Shown here in pieces: positions 1-8,757 of a DNA stretch of 64,000 nucleotides. Source of the DNA: Natronoarchaeum rubrum (GTDB taxonomy: Archaea; Halobacteriota; Halobacteria; Halobacteriales; Natronoarchaeaceae); assembly GCF_024494695.1 (NCBI RefSeq), contig NZ_JANHDP010000001.1:62001-126000 (forward strand), written 5' to 3'. The notes beneath the pieces are model-generated. The model was not told where the DNA came from. It worked only from the letters and a program-made list of their open reading frames with translations, and ran no database searches. How positions within the stretch are numbered: position 1 is the first letter of the stretch; each line of letters begins with the position of its first letter. The position numbers and the translations under genes are program-made.

Positions 1-228
1 TACGAGTCGGCCCTGGAGATCTACCACGGCAAGAAGTACGCCCTCGAGGGCGTCGAGATCATCGGCATCATGCCGATCGTCGCCGGCGTCGTCGTGGGCC
101 TGTTCTTCGTCATCGCCGCCGGATTCAGCGGCGGGGGACGGCTTGCAGGGGATGGGGGTGAGCGATCTTCGGAACGATCGCGAAGCGATGGGAGCGCGGA
201 GCGACCCGAGCGAGGTGATAGTCGATGA
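1..228 (+). CDS. mnhB: Mrp-type Na+/H+ antiporter subunit MnhB, C-terminal part (partial)
   Basis: The reading frame is open from the first base and stops at the TGA at 226-228, so only the last 75 codons are present. They show a Gly/Tyr-containing loop, one hydrophobic helix (about residues 18-40 of the fragment) and an Arg/Ser-rich hydrophilic tail. The assignment to MnhB/MrpB rests mainly on position: it lies directly before MnhC and overlaps it as ATGA, the usual order in haloarchaeal mnh operons. The charged tail looks like a lineage-specific extension. Other small Mrp subunits cannot be excluded from so short a fragment. Confidence 0.7.
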   Translation, partial: YESALEIYHGKKYALEGVEIIGIMPIVAGVVVGLFFVIAAGFSGGGRLAGDGGERSSERSRSDGSAERPERGDSR

Positions 229-593
229 CGCTGATAGATCTACTCGCGACGCGGTACGCGTACGTACTGTTCGCCCTGCTCGTCGGGACGGGGCTGTACA
301 TGGTCGTGTCCAGCCCGAACCTCGTCAAGAAGGTGATCGGGCTGAACCTGTTCCAGACCGGCCTGTTCCTGTTTTTCATCGCGAGCGCCTACGTCGAGGG
401 CGGCTCGACGGCGGTGATCCACGGCGAGGGCGGCGGCCCCTACGTCAGCCCGCTGCCCCAGGTGCTGGTGCTGACCGCAATCGTCGTCGGCGTCGCGCTG
501 ACGGCGGTCGCGCTCGCGCTGATCGTGCGCATCTATTCGGAGTACGGGACGCTCCGCGAGGACGTCCTCCGGGAGGTGCGCGCCGATGAGTGA
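225..593 (+). CDS. mnhC: Mrp-type Na+/H+ antiporter subunit MnhC (NuoK-like)
   Basis: This 122-residue protein has three predicted membrane helices (roughly residues 10-28, 34-56 and 82-105). The pattern of a NSPNLVKK-type loop (here SSPNLVKKVIGLN) followed by a helix and the PLPQVLVLTAIVVG segment is characteristic of MrpC/NuoK family subunits. MrpC is a small membrane subunit of the hetero-oligomeric Mrp antiporter that exports Na+ in exchange for protons. The start overlaps the preceding stop (ATGA), and the stop lies inside the next gene (586-593 overlap), so it is translationally coupled within the operon. Function is well supported; ion specificity is inferred from the family. Confidence 0.92.
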   Translation: MTLIDLLATRYAYVLFALLVGTGLYMVVSSPNLVKKVIGLNLFQTGLFLFFIASAYVEGGSTAVIHGEGGGPYVSPLPQVLVLTAIVVGVALTAVALALIVRIYSEYGTLREDVLREVRADE

Positions 594-2262
594 CGTCTCG
601 CTGGCGCCGGTCGGACTGATCGTGCTGCCGCTGATCGCGGCGGCCATCGCACTCGCGGCGGGCGTCGTCCGCGAGCGAACCGGCTGGGCGATCGCGGTCG
701 CAACGCTGCTCGCGGAAGGCGGGCTCGCGGCGTGGCTCGCGAACGCCGTCTACGGCGGACAGGGCGAGGTCCTCCACGAACTCGGAGACTACGGCCGCCC
801 CGAGCAGTTCGCCGTCGGCATCGAGCTGGTGGCCGACGAGCTTTCGGCGATCGTCGTGCTGCTGATCGTCGTCGTCTCGCTGGGCGTGCTCGCGATGGCG
901 CGCTCGACCGGGCCGCGCGGGAACGCCTTCTTCGCCGCCTTTCTCCTGCTGAACGGCGGGCTGATGGGCGTCGTGCTCACCGGCGACGTGTTCAACCTGT
1001 TCGTCTTTCTGGAGATCGTCGGGCTGGCGACGTACGCGCTGGTCGCCTCCGATCGGCGGCCCGACGCCGCCGTCGCCGCGCTGAAGTACCTGCTCGTCGG
1101 GACGACCGGCGCCTCGCTGTACCTGCTGGGCGTCGGCTACCTGTTCATGGCGACGGGCACGCTGAACATGGCCGATCTCGCGGCCGCGCTGGCCGGGAAC
1201 GCGGCGTTCGTCGACGGGCCGCTGTACACCGACACGCTCGTCGTCGCCGGCTTTGCGTTCATCACGGTCGGCCTGTTCGTCAAGGCCGCGATCTACCCGC
1301 TGCACGCCTGGCAGCCCGACGCCTACGCCGAAGCGCCGGACGCAGTGACGGCGTACATCTCGGCGCTGGTCTCGACGGCGGGTGCGTACGCGTTCGCCCG
1401 CATCGCGTTCGACGTGTTCACGCCGGCCTTTTTCGAGGCCGTGCCCGCCGCCGCGTGGGCGGTCGTGACGCTGGCCTCGGTGAGCGTCGTCGCCGGCAGC
1501 GCGCTGGCGGTGACCCAGACGCGGGTCAAGCGCGTGTTCGCGTACTCGTCGGTGTCGCAGTTCGGGCTGGTCGTCGCCGCGGTCGGGATCGCGGTTCATC
1601 CCGCGGCGTCGCCCGACGCGGCCCGGCTGGCGATCGTCGGCGCCGTCGTCCACCTGATCGGGCACGGCGTCATCAAGGGCGGGCTGTTCGTCGCCGCCGC
1701 CGGGCTCGCGCGGACGGCCGGCGCGCGCACGCTCGACGAACTCTCCGGGCTCGGCCGCGAAGCGCCGTTCCAGTCGGGCGCCATGGCCGTGCTGGCGCTC
1801 TCGCTCGTCGGCGTCCCGCCGACGGTCGGCTTCCTCGGGAAGTTCTACATCGCGCTGGGCGCAGTCGAGGCCGGGATCTGGCCGGTCGCCGCCGTGATCT
1901 TGCTCAGCACGGTGCTGACGCTGGCCTACGCCGCGCGATTCCTGGAGCGACTGTACTTCACGCCCCGGAGCGCGGCGCCCTCGGCGGGCGTCGACGCCGC
2001 TGCCGGGGTGGCTGCTGACGGCGGCGCCGACGCCGCAACTGATGGTGGTACCGATGCTGCTGACGATGATACCGAGGCGTCCCACGGCGACAGCGACGCC
2101 GGCGTCGACGCGGTCGAGCAGGATATCGCAGACGCGCCGGGCGCGTCGCTCGGCCTGAAGGTCGCGCTCGTCGCCGCCGCGCTGCTGGCGGTCGCGCTCG
2201 GGTTCGCCGGCGCCGAGTTCGCGGATGCGCTGAATCCGTTCGTGACGGAGGTGGTCCGATAG
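586..2262 (+). CDS. mnhD: Mrp-type antiporter subunit MnhD, first NuoL/M/N-like paralogue
   Basis: This 558-residue polytopic membrane protein has the proton-conducting membrane transporter fold shared by MrpA/MrpD and complex I NuoL/M/N. The conserved helix-5 glutamate is present in NLFVFLEIVGLATYAL (Glu143), and the helix-7 lysine in FVKAAIYPLHAWQPDA (Lys233). The usual second lysine of the following helix is not seen (SALVSTAGAY). A QTRVKRVFAYSSVSQ loop follows. Between the last two helices (about residues 465-520) there is an acidic, Ala/Asp-rich insertion absent from bacterial MrpD. It overlaps mnhC by 8 nt and abuts the next gene. Role: proton or cation translocation in the Mrp complex. 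Confidence 0.93.
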   Translation: MSDVSLAPVGLIVLPLIAAAIALAAGVVRERTGWAIAVATLLAEGGLAAWLANAVYGGQGEVLHELGDYGRPEQFAVGIELVADELSAIVVLLIVVVSLGVLAMARSTGPRGNAFFAAFLLLNGGLMGVVLTGDVFNLFVFLEIVGLATYALVASDRRPDAAVAALKYLLVGTTGASLYLLGVGYLFMATGTLNMADLAAALAGNAAFVDGPLYTDTLVVAGFAFITVGLFVKAAIYPLHAWQPDAYAEAPDAVTAYISALVSTAGAYAFARIAFDVFTPAFFEAVPAAAWAVVTLASVSVVAGSALAVTQTRVKRVFAYSSVSQFGLVVAAVGIAVHPAASPDAARLAIVGAVVHLIGHGVIKGGLFVAAAGLARTAGARTLDELSGLGREAPFQSGAMAVLALSLVGVPPTVGFLGKFYIALGAVEAGIWPVAAVILLSTVLTLAYAARFLERLYFTPRSAAPSAGVDAAAGVAADGGADAATDGGTDAADDDTEASHGDSDAGVDAVEQDIADAPGASLGLKVALVAAALLAVALGFAGAEFADALNPFVTEVVR

Positions 2263-4110
2263 ATGGTCGAACAATCCCTGCGACCGCTGGCGGCCGTGCT
2301 CGTCTCGGCCGTCGCGATCGTGCTGATCGTCGCGTCGTATCGTCACCCGAATATCCGGGACAGCTGGTCGGTCGCGGCCGCCGTCGCGAAGTTCGGCATC
2401 GTCGCGAGCATGGTGCCGGGCGTGCTGGGCGGCGAGAGCTATCGCGCGCCGGCGCTGGAGTTCGCGCCGGTTCCTAACGGGCCACCGCTCCGGCTCGCGC
2501 TCGAAGCCGACGCGCTGGGCGTCCTCTTTGCCCTGCTGGCGAGCCTGCTGTGGATCTTCACGTCGTTCTACGCCGTGGGGTACATGCGCGGGCTCGACGA
2601 GCACGCCCAGACGCGCTTTTTCGCGTCCTTTGCCGCCAGCCTCTCGGCCGCGGTGGGGATCGCCTTCGCCGCGAACCTGGTGACGATCTTCCTGTTCTAC
2701 GAGCTGCTGTCGGTCGCGACCTACCCGCTGGTCGCCCACGACGAGGACGGCGAGGCGCGCGCCGCCGGCCGGAAGTATCTGACCTACACGTTCTTCGGCG
2801 GCGGCGTGCTCGTGCTCGCGGGCACCGTGCTGGTGTTCGTGCTCGCCGACACGACGACGTTCGGCGCGACGGCCCAGGCGCTCGGGAACGCCGACCCGAC
2901 GCTCGCGAAGGCGGCGTTCGCGCTGCTGGCGGCCGGGTTCGGCGTCAAGGCCGGCCTGATGCCGCTGCACTCCTGGCTGCCCGACGCCATGGTCGCGCCG
3001 ACGCCGGTGTCGGGACTGCTCCACGCCGTCGCGGTCGTCAAGAGCGGCGTCTTCGGCATCGCGCGGCTGGTGCTGGAGGTGTACAGTCCGGCAGTGGTTG
3101 CCGACCTCGGGGTGGGGATCTACCTCGCTGCGGTCGCCGCCTTCACGATCCTCGTGTCGAGCCTGATCGCGCTCCGGCAGGACCACCTCAAGCGCCGGCT
3201 GGCGTACTCGACGGTGAGCCAGCTATCCTACATCGTGCTCGGGCTGGCGCTGCTGGGCCCGACTGCCGTCAAGGGCGGACTGCTCCACATCCCCGCCCAC
3301 GCGTTCATGAAGCTCACCCTGTTCTTCTGTGCGGGGTTCATCCACGTCGAGACACACACCGACTACATCAGCGAGATGGACGGGATCGGCGAGCGGATGC
3401 CCCTGACGATGGCGGCGTTCGCCGTCGCCGCGGCGGGGATGGCCGGCATCCCGCTGGTCGCCGGCTTCGTCAGCAAGTGGTTCCTGCTGATCGGCGCCGT
3501 CGAGGTCGAGCAGACGATCTTCGCGATCGCGCTGCTGGTCTCGGGGATTCTGAACATCGCGTACTTCTGGCCGGTGGTCTACGGCGCCTTTTTCGAGTCG
3601 CCCGGCGAGGCCGACTCGAAGCCGCTGCTGGAGGGGCCGATCGGCGGTCGCTTCGGCGCCGCGGCGGGAACCGGCTCCGGCCCCGCCGTCGCGACCGACG
3701 GCGTCGGGAACGACGCCGACGATCGACCGGACGAGGCCGACGACTCGGCGTCGCCCTCGACCGGAACGTACGCGGTCGATCGCAACCCGAGCGATCACCT
3801 CTCGACCGACGAGCAGGAGCAACGCCGGGAGGACGCCGCCGAGGCCGTAGACGCCGAAGCGGACGCGGAAGAGAACTCGCATGACGATACCGATCACCAC
3901 GACGTCGTCCACGACGAGCACGGAGATCACGGCCACGGCGGAACGACCGGCGACTGGGAAGCCGTCGGCTGGACCGGTCAGGAGGGGTCCTGGCTGATGC
4001 TCGGCCCGATCCTCGCGGTCGCGGCCGGCGCGGTCGTGCTCGGCGTGGTCCCGTATCAGGCCGTGTTCCTGCATCTGATCGAGGAGATCCTGACGGGGGT
4101 GACGTTCTGA
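2263..4110 (+). CDS. Mrp-type antiporter subunit, second NuoL/M/N-like paralogue
   Basis: This 615-residue polytopic protein keeps the pump residues of the family: Glu147 in LFYELLSVATYPLVAH, a helix-7 lysine in FGVKAGLMPLHSWLPDAM, and a second lysine in AVAVVKSGVFGIARL. The loop QDHLKRRLAYSTVSQLSYI is also typical. Before the last helix (about residues 450-580) sits a long hydrophilic insertion that is acidic and ends in a His-rich stretch (DDTDHHDVVHDEHGDHGHGG). It follows the previous stop with no gap and overlaps the next gene by one base. It is annotated in haloarchaea as a subunit D or a NADH-ubiquinone oxidoreductase-type subunit; here the operon context makes an antiporter subunit most likely. 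Confidence 0.92.
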   Translation: MVEQSLRPLAAVLVSAVAIVLIVASYRHPNIRDSWSVAAAVAKFGIVASMVPGVLGGESYRAPALEFAPVPNGPPLRLALEADALGVLFALLASLLWIFTSFYAVGYMRGLDEHAQTRFFASFAASLSAAVGIAFAANLVTIFLFYELLSVATYPLVAHDEDGEARAAGRKYLTYTFFGGGVLVLAGTVLVFVLADTTTFGATAQALGNADPTLAKAAFALLAAGFGVKAGLMPLHSWLPDAMVAPTPVSGLLHAVAVVKSGVFGIARLVLEVYSPAVVADLGVGIYLAAVAAFTILVSSLIALRQDHLKRRLAYSTVSQLSYIVLGLALLGPTAVKGGLLHIPAHAFMKLTLFFCAGFIHVETHTDYISEMDGIGERMPLTMAAFAVAAAGMAGIPLVAGFVSKWFLLIGAVEVEQTIFAIALLVSGILNIAYFWPVVYGAFFESPGEADSKPLLEGPIGGRFGAAAGTGSGPAVATDGVGNDADDRPDEADDSASPSTGTYAVDRNPSDHLSTDEQEQRREDAAEAVDAEADAEENSHDDTDHHDVVHDEHGDHGHGGTTGDWEAVGWTGQEGSWLMLGPILAVAAGAVVLGVVPYQAVFLHLIEEILTGVTF

Positions 4111-5870
4111 TGCTGGACGTCGTTCCCCCGGCCGCGCTGGTGCTCATCGCCGCGCTACTGGTCGCCGTCTTGCCCCGCAAGGTCGGCCACGGCGTCGGCG
4201 CGCTGGCGACGGCCGGCGCGCTCGCGCTGTCGTGGCTCGTCCCCGCCGGCGCGCACCTGCAGGTCGAACTGTTCGGCGCGTTCCAGGCCGTACTCTACAA
4301 CGTCGACTCCTTTAGCCGGCTGATGGGCCTGATCTTCTCGTTCATCGGGCTCGTCGCCGTCGTCTACTCCTACGCGAGCGACGCCGAGCGCACCCAGACG
4401 GCCTACGCGCTGTCGTACGTCGGCACGAGCCTCGCGGCCGTGTTCGCCGGCGACTGGCTGACGCTGGTGTTCTTCTGGGAGCTGATGGCCGTCACCTCGA
4501 CGCTGCTGGTCTGGCACTACGGCGGACGGGCGGTCCGCGCGGGCTTCCGCTACGCCGTCCTGCACGGGATCGGCGGGAGCCTCGTGCTCGCGGCGCTGGT
4601 CTGGCACTACGCCGAGGCCGGCACGTTCCTCTTCACCGGCGAGGGGATCGTCAGCGGCGTCCCGGCCGTCCTCGCGGCGGTCGGCATCGGCGTCAACGTC
4701 GGGTTCGTCGGCCTCCACGCCTGGCTGCCCGACACGTACCCGCGGCCCCACATCGCCGCCTCCGTGTTCCTCTGTGTCTACACGACCAAGACCGGCGTGT
4801 ACGCGATGTACCGGGCGTTCCCCGACGGGCACATGACGATCGCGTACATGGGCGGCGCGATGGCCGTCTTCGGCGCCACGATGGCGCTGCTCCAGTCGGA
4901 CATGCGCCGCCTGCTGTCGTATCACATCCAGTCCCAGGTCGGCTATATGATCGCCGGCGTCGGCCTCGGGACGAAGCTCGCGACCGCCGGCGCGTTCGCC
5001 CACGTGTTCAACCACATCCTCTACAAGAGCCTGCTGTTCATGACGGTCGGCGTCGTGATCTACCGGACCGGCGAGGAGAGCCTGAAGAAGGTCGGCGGAC
5101 TGGCCCGCGACATGCCGATCACCGCCGCCACGTTCGGCGTCGCGGCGCTGTCGATCGGCGGGTTCCCGCTGTTCAACGGGTTCGTCTCGAAGGGGATGGT
5201 CGTCAAGGCGGCCCACAAGGAGTACGTCACGTTGTTCGGGTTCGATCACGTCTACGTGCTGTGGTACCTGCTGCTGATCGGTGGCGTCGGCACGTTCCTC
5301 TCGTTCATCAAACTGGGCTACCACGCGTTCCTGCACGGTAGCTACGACGGGAAGGTCCTCGACGCCAACCGCGGCCAGAGCGTCGGGCTGATCTCGGTCG
5401 CGGCGCTGTGCGTGCTGTTCGGGATCAGACCGCCGGCGCTGTACGAACTACTGCCGTACAGCGACTACGCCATCGAGAACTACCGCGCTTATACGGCGTT
5501 CCACGTCGGCGAGGTGCTCGTGCTGGTGGCCATCGCTCTGGTCGGCTTCGTGATCCTCAAAGGTCCGCTCAAGAAGGTCGGCAAGGTGCCCGACGTCGAC
5601 GCGATCTACAACCCGATCGCGTTCTACGGGACGCGCGGGCTCGTCGTCGGCGTCACCGAACTGTACGCTGCGGTCGACCGCGCCGCCGTTCGCTTCGTCG
5701 GGTTCGTCACCGACGTCGCAGCGGATCCCGAGTCCGCGGTCGCGGCGACGCCGCTGGGCGATCGCGTCGAGGACGAGTACGCCCACCCGCTCCGGGCGGG
5801 CTTCGGGACGAGCATCCTGCTCGTGACGTTGGTCGCGACGCTCGTCCTGCTGGCCGTTCTGCTGGGTTGA
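4110..5870 (+). CDS. Mrp-type antiporter subunit, third NuoL/M/N-like paralogue with altered helix-7 lysine
   Basis: This 586-residue polytopic protein begins at an ATG sharing its A with the preceding stop codon. The helix-5 glutamate is present (Glu124, LVFFWELMAVTSTLLVW). At the helix-7 lysine position the sequence reads GVNVGFVGLHAWLPDT, with Asn196 in place of Lys. The downstream KR loop reads QSDMRRLLSYHIQSQVG, with Arg for Lys. A lysine is kept in CVYTTKTGVYAMYR. Family membership and operon position (last gene) are clear. The substitutions raise the question whether this subunit still pumps protons or serves structurally or in cation translocation. Confidence 0.9.
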   Translation: MLDVVPPAALVLIAALLVAVLPRKVGHGVGALATAGALALSWLVPAGAHLQVELFGAFQAVLYNVDSFSRLMGLIFSFIGLVAVVYSYASDAERTQTAYALSYVGTSLAAVFAGDWLTLVFFWELMAVTSTLLVWHYGGRAVRAGFRYAVLHGIGGSLVLAALVWHYAEAGTFLFTGEGIVSGVPAVLAAVGIGVNVGFVGLHAWLPDTYPRPHIAASVFLCVYTTKTGVYAMYRAFPDGHMTIAYMGGAMAVFGATMALLQSDMRRLLSYHIQSQVGYMIAGVGLGTKLATAGAFAHVFNHILYKSLLFMTVGVVIYRTGEESLKKVGGLARDMPITAATFGVAALSIGGFPLFNGFVSKGMVVKAAHKEYVTLFGFDHVYVLWYLLLIGGVGTFLSFIKLGYHAFLHGSYDGKVLDANRGQSVGLISVAALCVLFGIRPPALYELLPYSDYAIENYRAYTAFHVGEVLVLVAIALVGFVILKGPLKKVGKVPDVDAIYNPIAFYGTRGLVVGVTELYAAVDRAAVRFVGFVTDVAADPESAVAATPLGDRVEDEYAHPLRAGFGTSILLVTLVATLVLLAVLLG

Positions 5871-6084
5871 CCGGCGGGGCGCGCTCGACGGGCTCTCGCT
5901 CGGCGTCCCGCCGCCGCGTCGCAGTCATTTTCCACCGCGTATCGACGCCTCACCTCTCGATCAACCAGTGGTTACCGTTCCCGTCGCCGGGAAAGCCGAG
6001 CATAACCAAGTTTCCGTTCTTCGTAGTCCGGCCCGTGACAGGACTCAGGTCGCACCGCCCGGCGGCGTCGGGAGGGGTGGCGCG
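5871..6084. other. Intergenic region between antiporter operon and flippase
   Basis: These 214 bases hold no convincing gene. An ORF reading through 5968-6084 is an upstream extension of the flippase frame: it is Pro/Arg-rich and unlike the hydrophobic start of Wzx-like proteins. An AT-richer stretch around 6000-6020 (ataaccaag, then gttcttcgtag) is the likeliest promoter position for the flippase gene. Confidence 0.5.
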
Positions 6085-7566
6085 ATGTCGCTGATAGATC
6101 GGTTCTCGCGCGGGCTCTCGGCGACGTTTCTGTCCCGCGGCGTCAAGATGGTCGCCAACGCCGCGCTGCTGGTCGTCCTCGCGCGCTACCTGCTCTCGCC
6201 CGACGAGTACGGCCTGCTGTACCTGACCATCTCGATCGTCGGCGTCGCGCGGCTGTTCAGCGACCTCGGTCTCGGCCGTTCGACGGCCCGGTACGTCAAC
6301 GAGTACAAGGACGACGACGACGGCGGCCAGCTCCACCACGTGCTCCGGATCGGCTTCACCGCCCGATTCGCGCTGGTCGTCGTCGCCGCGCTCGGACTGC
6401 TGATCGGCGGCGGGCTGATCGCGGATCTGGTCGGCCAGCCCGATCTCCGGCCGTATCTCGTCGTCGGCGCGCTGTACCTCGCGGCGATCTCGTTTCAGTC
6501 CTTTTTCAGCGTGCTGTTTCAGGGCTTCTCCCGGGTGACGCTGGCGGCCTGCGTCGGGATCACCAACAGCCTCGCCCGGGTCGTCTTCGCCGTCGGATTC
6601 GTGCTGCTCGGTCTGGGCGGCGTCGGCGCGCTGCTGGGCTACGTCGTCGCCGCCGCGCTCGCGGCGATCGTCGGCGCCGTGATCCTGTACACGCAGCTGT
6701 ACGTCGACTACGAGCCGGACTCGGAGCGCGAGGAGGGGCTCCGTCGGCGTATTCTGGAGTACAGCGTCCCGCTGACGGCGACCCGGAGCGCCAACACGAT
6801 CGACAAGCGCGTCGACACGATTCTCGTGGGGACGCTGGCCGGACCGGCGGCGGCGGGGTTCTACACGGTCGGCAAGCAGGTCTCGGCGTTTCTGGACGTG
6901 CCGGCGCGCTCGATCGGCTTCACGGTCTCGCCGGCCTACGGCGAGGAGAAAGCGAACGGCGAGTACGAGCGCGCCGCGCGGATGTACGAGGCGAGTCTCC
7001 GGTACGTCCTCCTGCTGTACGTCCCGGCGGCGACCGGCCTCCTGCTCGTCGCCGATCCGGGCATCACACTAGTGTTCGGTCAGGACTACGCGGCCGCGAC
7101 GCTGGTCGTGCAGGTGATGAGCGTCTACGTCGTGTTCCAGGCGATCAACCTCGTGACGACCCAGGGCCTGGACTACCTCGGTCGGGCCCGCGAGCGCGCC
7201 ATCGGCAAAGGGATCACGGCCGCGGGCAACGTCGTCCTCAATCTTCTGTTGATCCCGCCGTACGGCGCCGCCGGCGCCGCGATGGCGACGGTACTCACCT
7301 TCGGCTTCTACGTCGCGGGCAACGTTTACGTCATGCATACTGAACTTCCGCTACGCTGGGGACGACTGGTCCGGACCGCGGCGCAGGTGGTCGCGGTGTC
7401 GGCCGGCATGGCCCTCGGCGTCGCGCTCGTGATGCCCCGCGTCTCCTCGATGGCGTCGCTGATCGGCGTCATCGGACTCGGCGTTGCGATCTGGGTGGCG
7501 CTATCGATCGCGAGCGGTCTGCTCGACGTCGGCGAGGCGCGGACGGTGCTCTCGCGGATCACGTGA
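6085..7566 (+). CDS. Wzx-like oligosaccharide flippase (MOP superfamily)
   Basis: This 493-residue protein has about 12-14 predicted membrane helices. Its N-terminus (LSRGVKMVANAALLVVLARYL, then SPDEYGLLYLTISI) matches the polysaccharide biosynthesis/MATE-like flippase family. These proteins move lipid-linked oligosaccharides across the membrane; in haloarchaea they are linked to N-glycosylation or exopolysaccharide. I chose the internal ATG at 6085 because the 39 upstream codons are not membrane-like. No glycosyltransferase lies nearby, so this is an orphan flippase and its substrate is unknown. The four pilin-like genes downstream carry N-glycosylation sequons, but a link is only speculative. 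Confidence 0.88.
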   Translation: MSLIDRFSRGLSATFLSRGVKMVANAALLVVLARYLLSPDEYGLLYLTISIVGVARLFSDLGLGRSTARYVNEYKDDDDGGQLHHVLRIGFTARFALVVVAALGLLIGGGLIADLVGQPDLRPYLVVGALYLAAISFQSFFSVLFQGFSRVTLAACVGITNSLARVVFAVGFVLLGLGGVGALLGYVVAAALAAIVGAVILYTQLYVDYEPDSEREEGLRRRILEYSVPLTATRSANTIDKRVDTILVGTLAGPAAAGFYTVGKQVSAFLDVPARSIGFTVSPAYGEEKANGEYERAARMYEASLRYVLLLYVPAATGLLLVADPGITLVFGQDYAAATLVVQVMSVYVVFQAINLVTTQGLDYLGRARERAIGKGITAAGNVVLNLLLIPPYGAAGAAMATVLTFGFYVAGNVYVMHTELPLRWGRLVRTAAQVVAVSAGMALGVALVMPRVSSMASLIGVIGLGVAIWVALSIASGLLDVGEARTVLSRIT

Positions 7567-7713
7567 CGCCGCTGTCGCCGGTTGAACGCTGGCGTCCCGC
7601 GCCCGCGAGATCTTGTTAGTTGGACAGTAAGATACATATTCAAACACAAGTAACTGCTAGGCAATCGGTGAGGCGTCCCCGCAACTCGGCGTCCTCCGAC
7701 CGAGAGATCACAC

Positions 7714-8151
7714 ATGCAGTTCGATCCACTTTCAGCGGACGATCGCGCGGTCGCATCGATGCTCGGCATGACACTGCTGCTCGGCACGGCGGTCGTCGGC
7801 GCCGCGGTCGTCGGGGCGTTCGTCCTCGACGTCGGTGGTAGTCAAGAGACGGCGCCACAGGTCATCTGGGAGTGGGAAGAAACGCCCGACGGCCTGACGG
7901 TCCAGCACGACGGCGGCGACACGGTGATGCCCGGCGAAGTCCGAGTCGTCGGCGACGTCGACGCCGATCTCGTCGGTACGACACTCGACGATCAGAGCCT
8001 CTTCGGCGACGAGCCCATCTCGGCGGGCGACGAGGCGGCAATCGACGACTCGCGGCTATCCGGCGATACCGGGACTGTGGCGCTGGTCTGGACTTCCTCC
8101 GACGGCAGCCAGTCCGTCGTACTCTCGGAGTACGAGTACGACCTTCGATAG
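7714..8151 (+). CDS. Type IV pilin-like protein 1
   Basis: This 145-residue protein has a short charged N-terminus (LSADDRAVASMLGM) followed by one hydrophobic helix (about residues 15-42) and a hydrophilic beta-rich domain, the layout of archaeal type IV pilin N-terminal domain proteins. The motif TAPQVIWEWEE then QHDGGDTVMPGEVRVVGD resembles the next gene (TAPQVNFEV, YHDGGDVI), so the two are paralogues. The prepilin cleavage motif is less canonical than in the next gene. An AT-rich box (ataca tattcaaac, about 7631-7645) lies upstream. It probably forms a minor pilin or a surface-anchored protein; no pilus ATPase or assembly platform is nearby. Confidence 0.75.
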   Translation: MQFDPLSADDRAVASMLGMTLLLGTAVVGAAVVGAFVLDVGGSQETAPQVIWEWEETPDGLTVQHDGGDTVMPGEVRVVGDVDADLVGTTLDDQSLFGDEPISAGDEAAIDDSRLSGDTGTVALVWTSSDGSQSVVLSEYEYDLR

Positions 8152-8235
8152 CGCGATTTCGACGCCCTCCTGGTCGTCGCGGCGGTAGCTCGTTTTCCCT
8201 GCCGATTTATTACGGTTGGTTCCGTGGACGGTGCC

Positions 8236-8730
8236 ATGAATCGAGACACCGACACTGAGCGGGGCCAATCGGAGGTGATCGGCGTCGTGTTGCTCGTCGG
8301 CATCGTCGTGCTTCTGGCGGGACTCGCCGGACTCTTCATTTTCGACCTTTCGGACGACGAGCTCGAAACGGCGCCGCAGGTGAACTTCGAGGTCGACCAG
8401 TACGGGGACGATAACATGAAGGTGCGGCTGTACCACGACGGCGGTGACGTCATCACCGACACCGACGCGATCAACGTCACGGTAAACGGGACGAACGTGC
8501 TGGCCGAACAGGGTGTCAGCTTCGCGAACGCCGACGGCGAGATCGACTCGCAGACGGACGTGTTCTTCGCGAAGGACAGTTCCGGTACCGGGATCAATGC
8601 GAGCGACTCGACGATACCAGACTCCGAACCCGGCCTCGACGCCGGAACCGAAATCAAGATCGTCTGGAACCCGGAAGACGCGGACAATTCCGCAATCCTC
8701 TTCGAGTACGAGGTCGAATCTCGCAACTAA
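8236..8730 (+). CDS. Type IV pilin-like protein 2 (canonical haloarchaeal prepilin signal)
   Basis: This 164-residue protein begins MNRDTDTERGQSEVIGVVLL, the classic haloarchaeal class III prepilin signal: an acidic/Arg N-terminus, then GQSEVIGV at the PibD cleavage site, then one long hydrophobic helix. The C-terminal domain carries NVT and NGT sequons that may be N-glycosylated. The ATG at 8236 is chosen over the upstream in-frame codon at 8224 because it leaves a normal-length prepilin leader. It is one of four consecutive pilin-like genes and the most likely to be processed and assembled in the ordinary way. A role as pilus subunit or adhesin is inferred. Confidence 0.82.
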   Translation: MNRDTDTERGQSEVIGVVLLVGIVVLLAGLAGLFIFDLSDDELETAPQVNFEVDQYGDDNMKVRLYHDGGDVITDTDAINVTVNGTNVLAEQGVSFANADGEIDSQTDVFFAKDSSGTGINASDSTIPDSEPGLDAGTEIKIVWNPEDADNSAILFEYEVESRN

Positions 8731-8757
8731 CGCCCGGTTTCCGCCGGCAGCCCGCTC

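Noticed and set aside
445..3186. Very long minus-strand ORF (913 codons) opposite the antiporter genes
   Set aside because: It is Arg/Asp/Gly/His-rich with no domain or membrane pattern; it is a GC-rich shadow of the convincing plus-strand operon.
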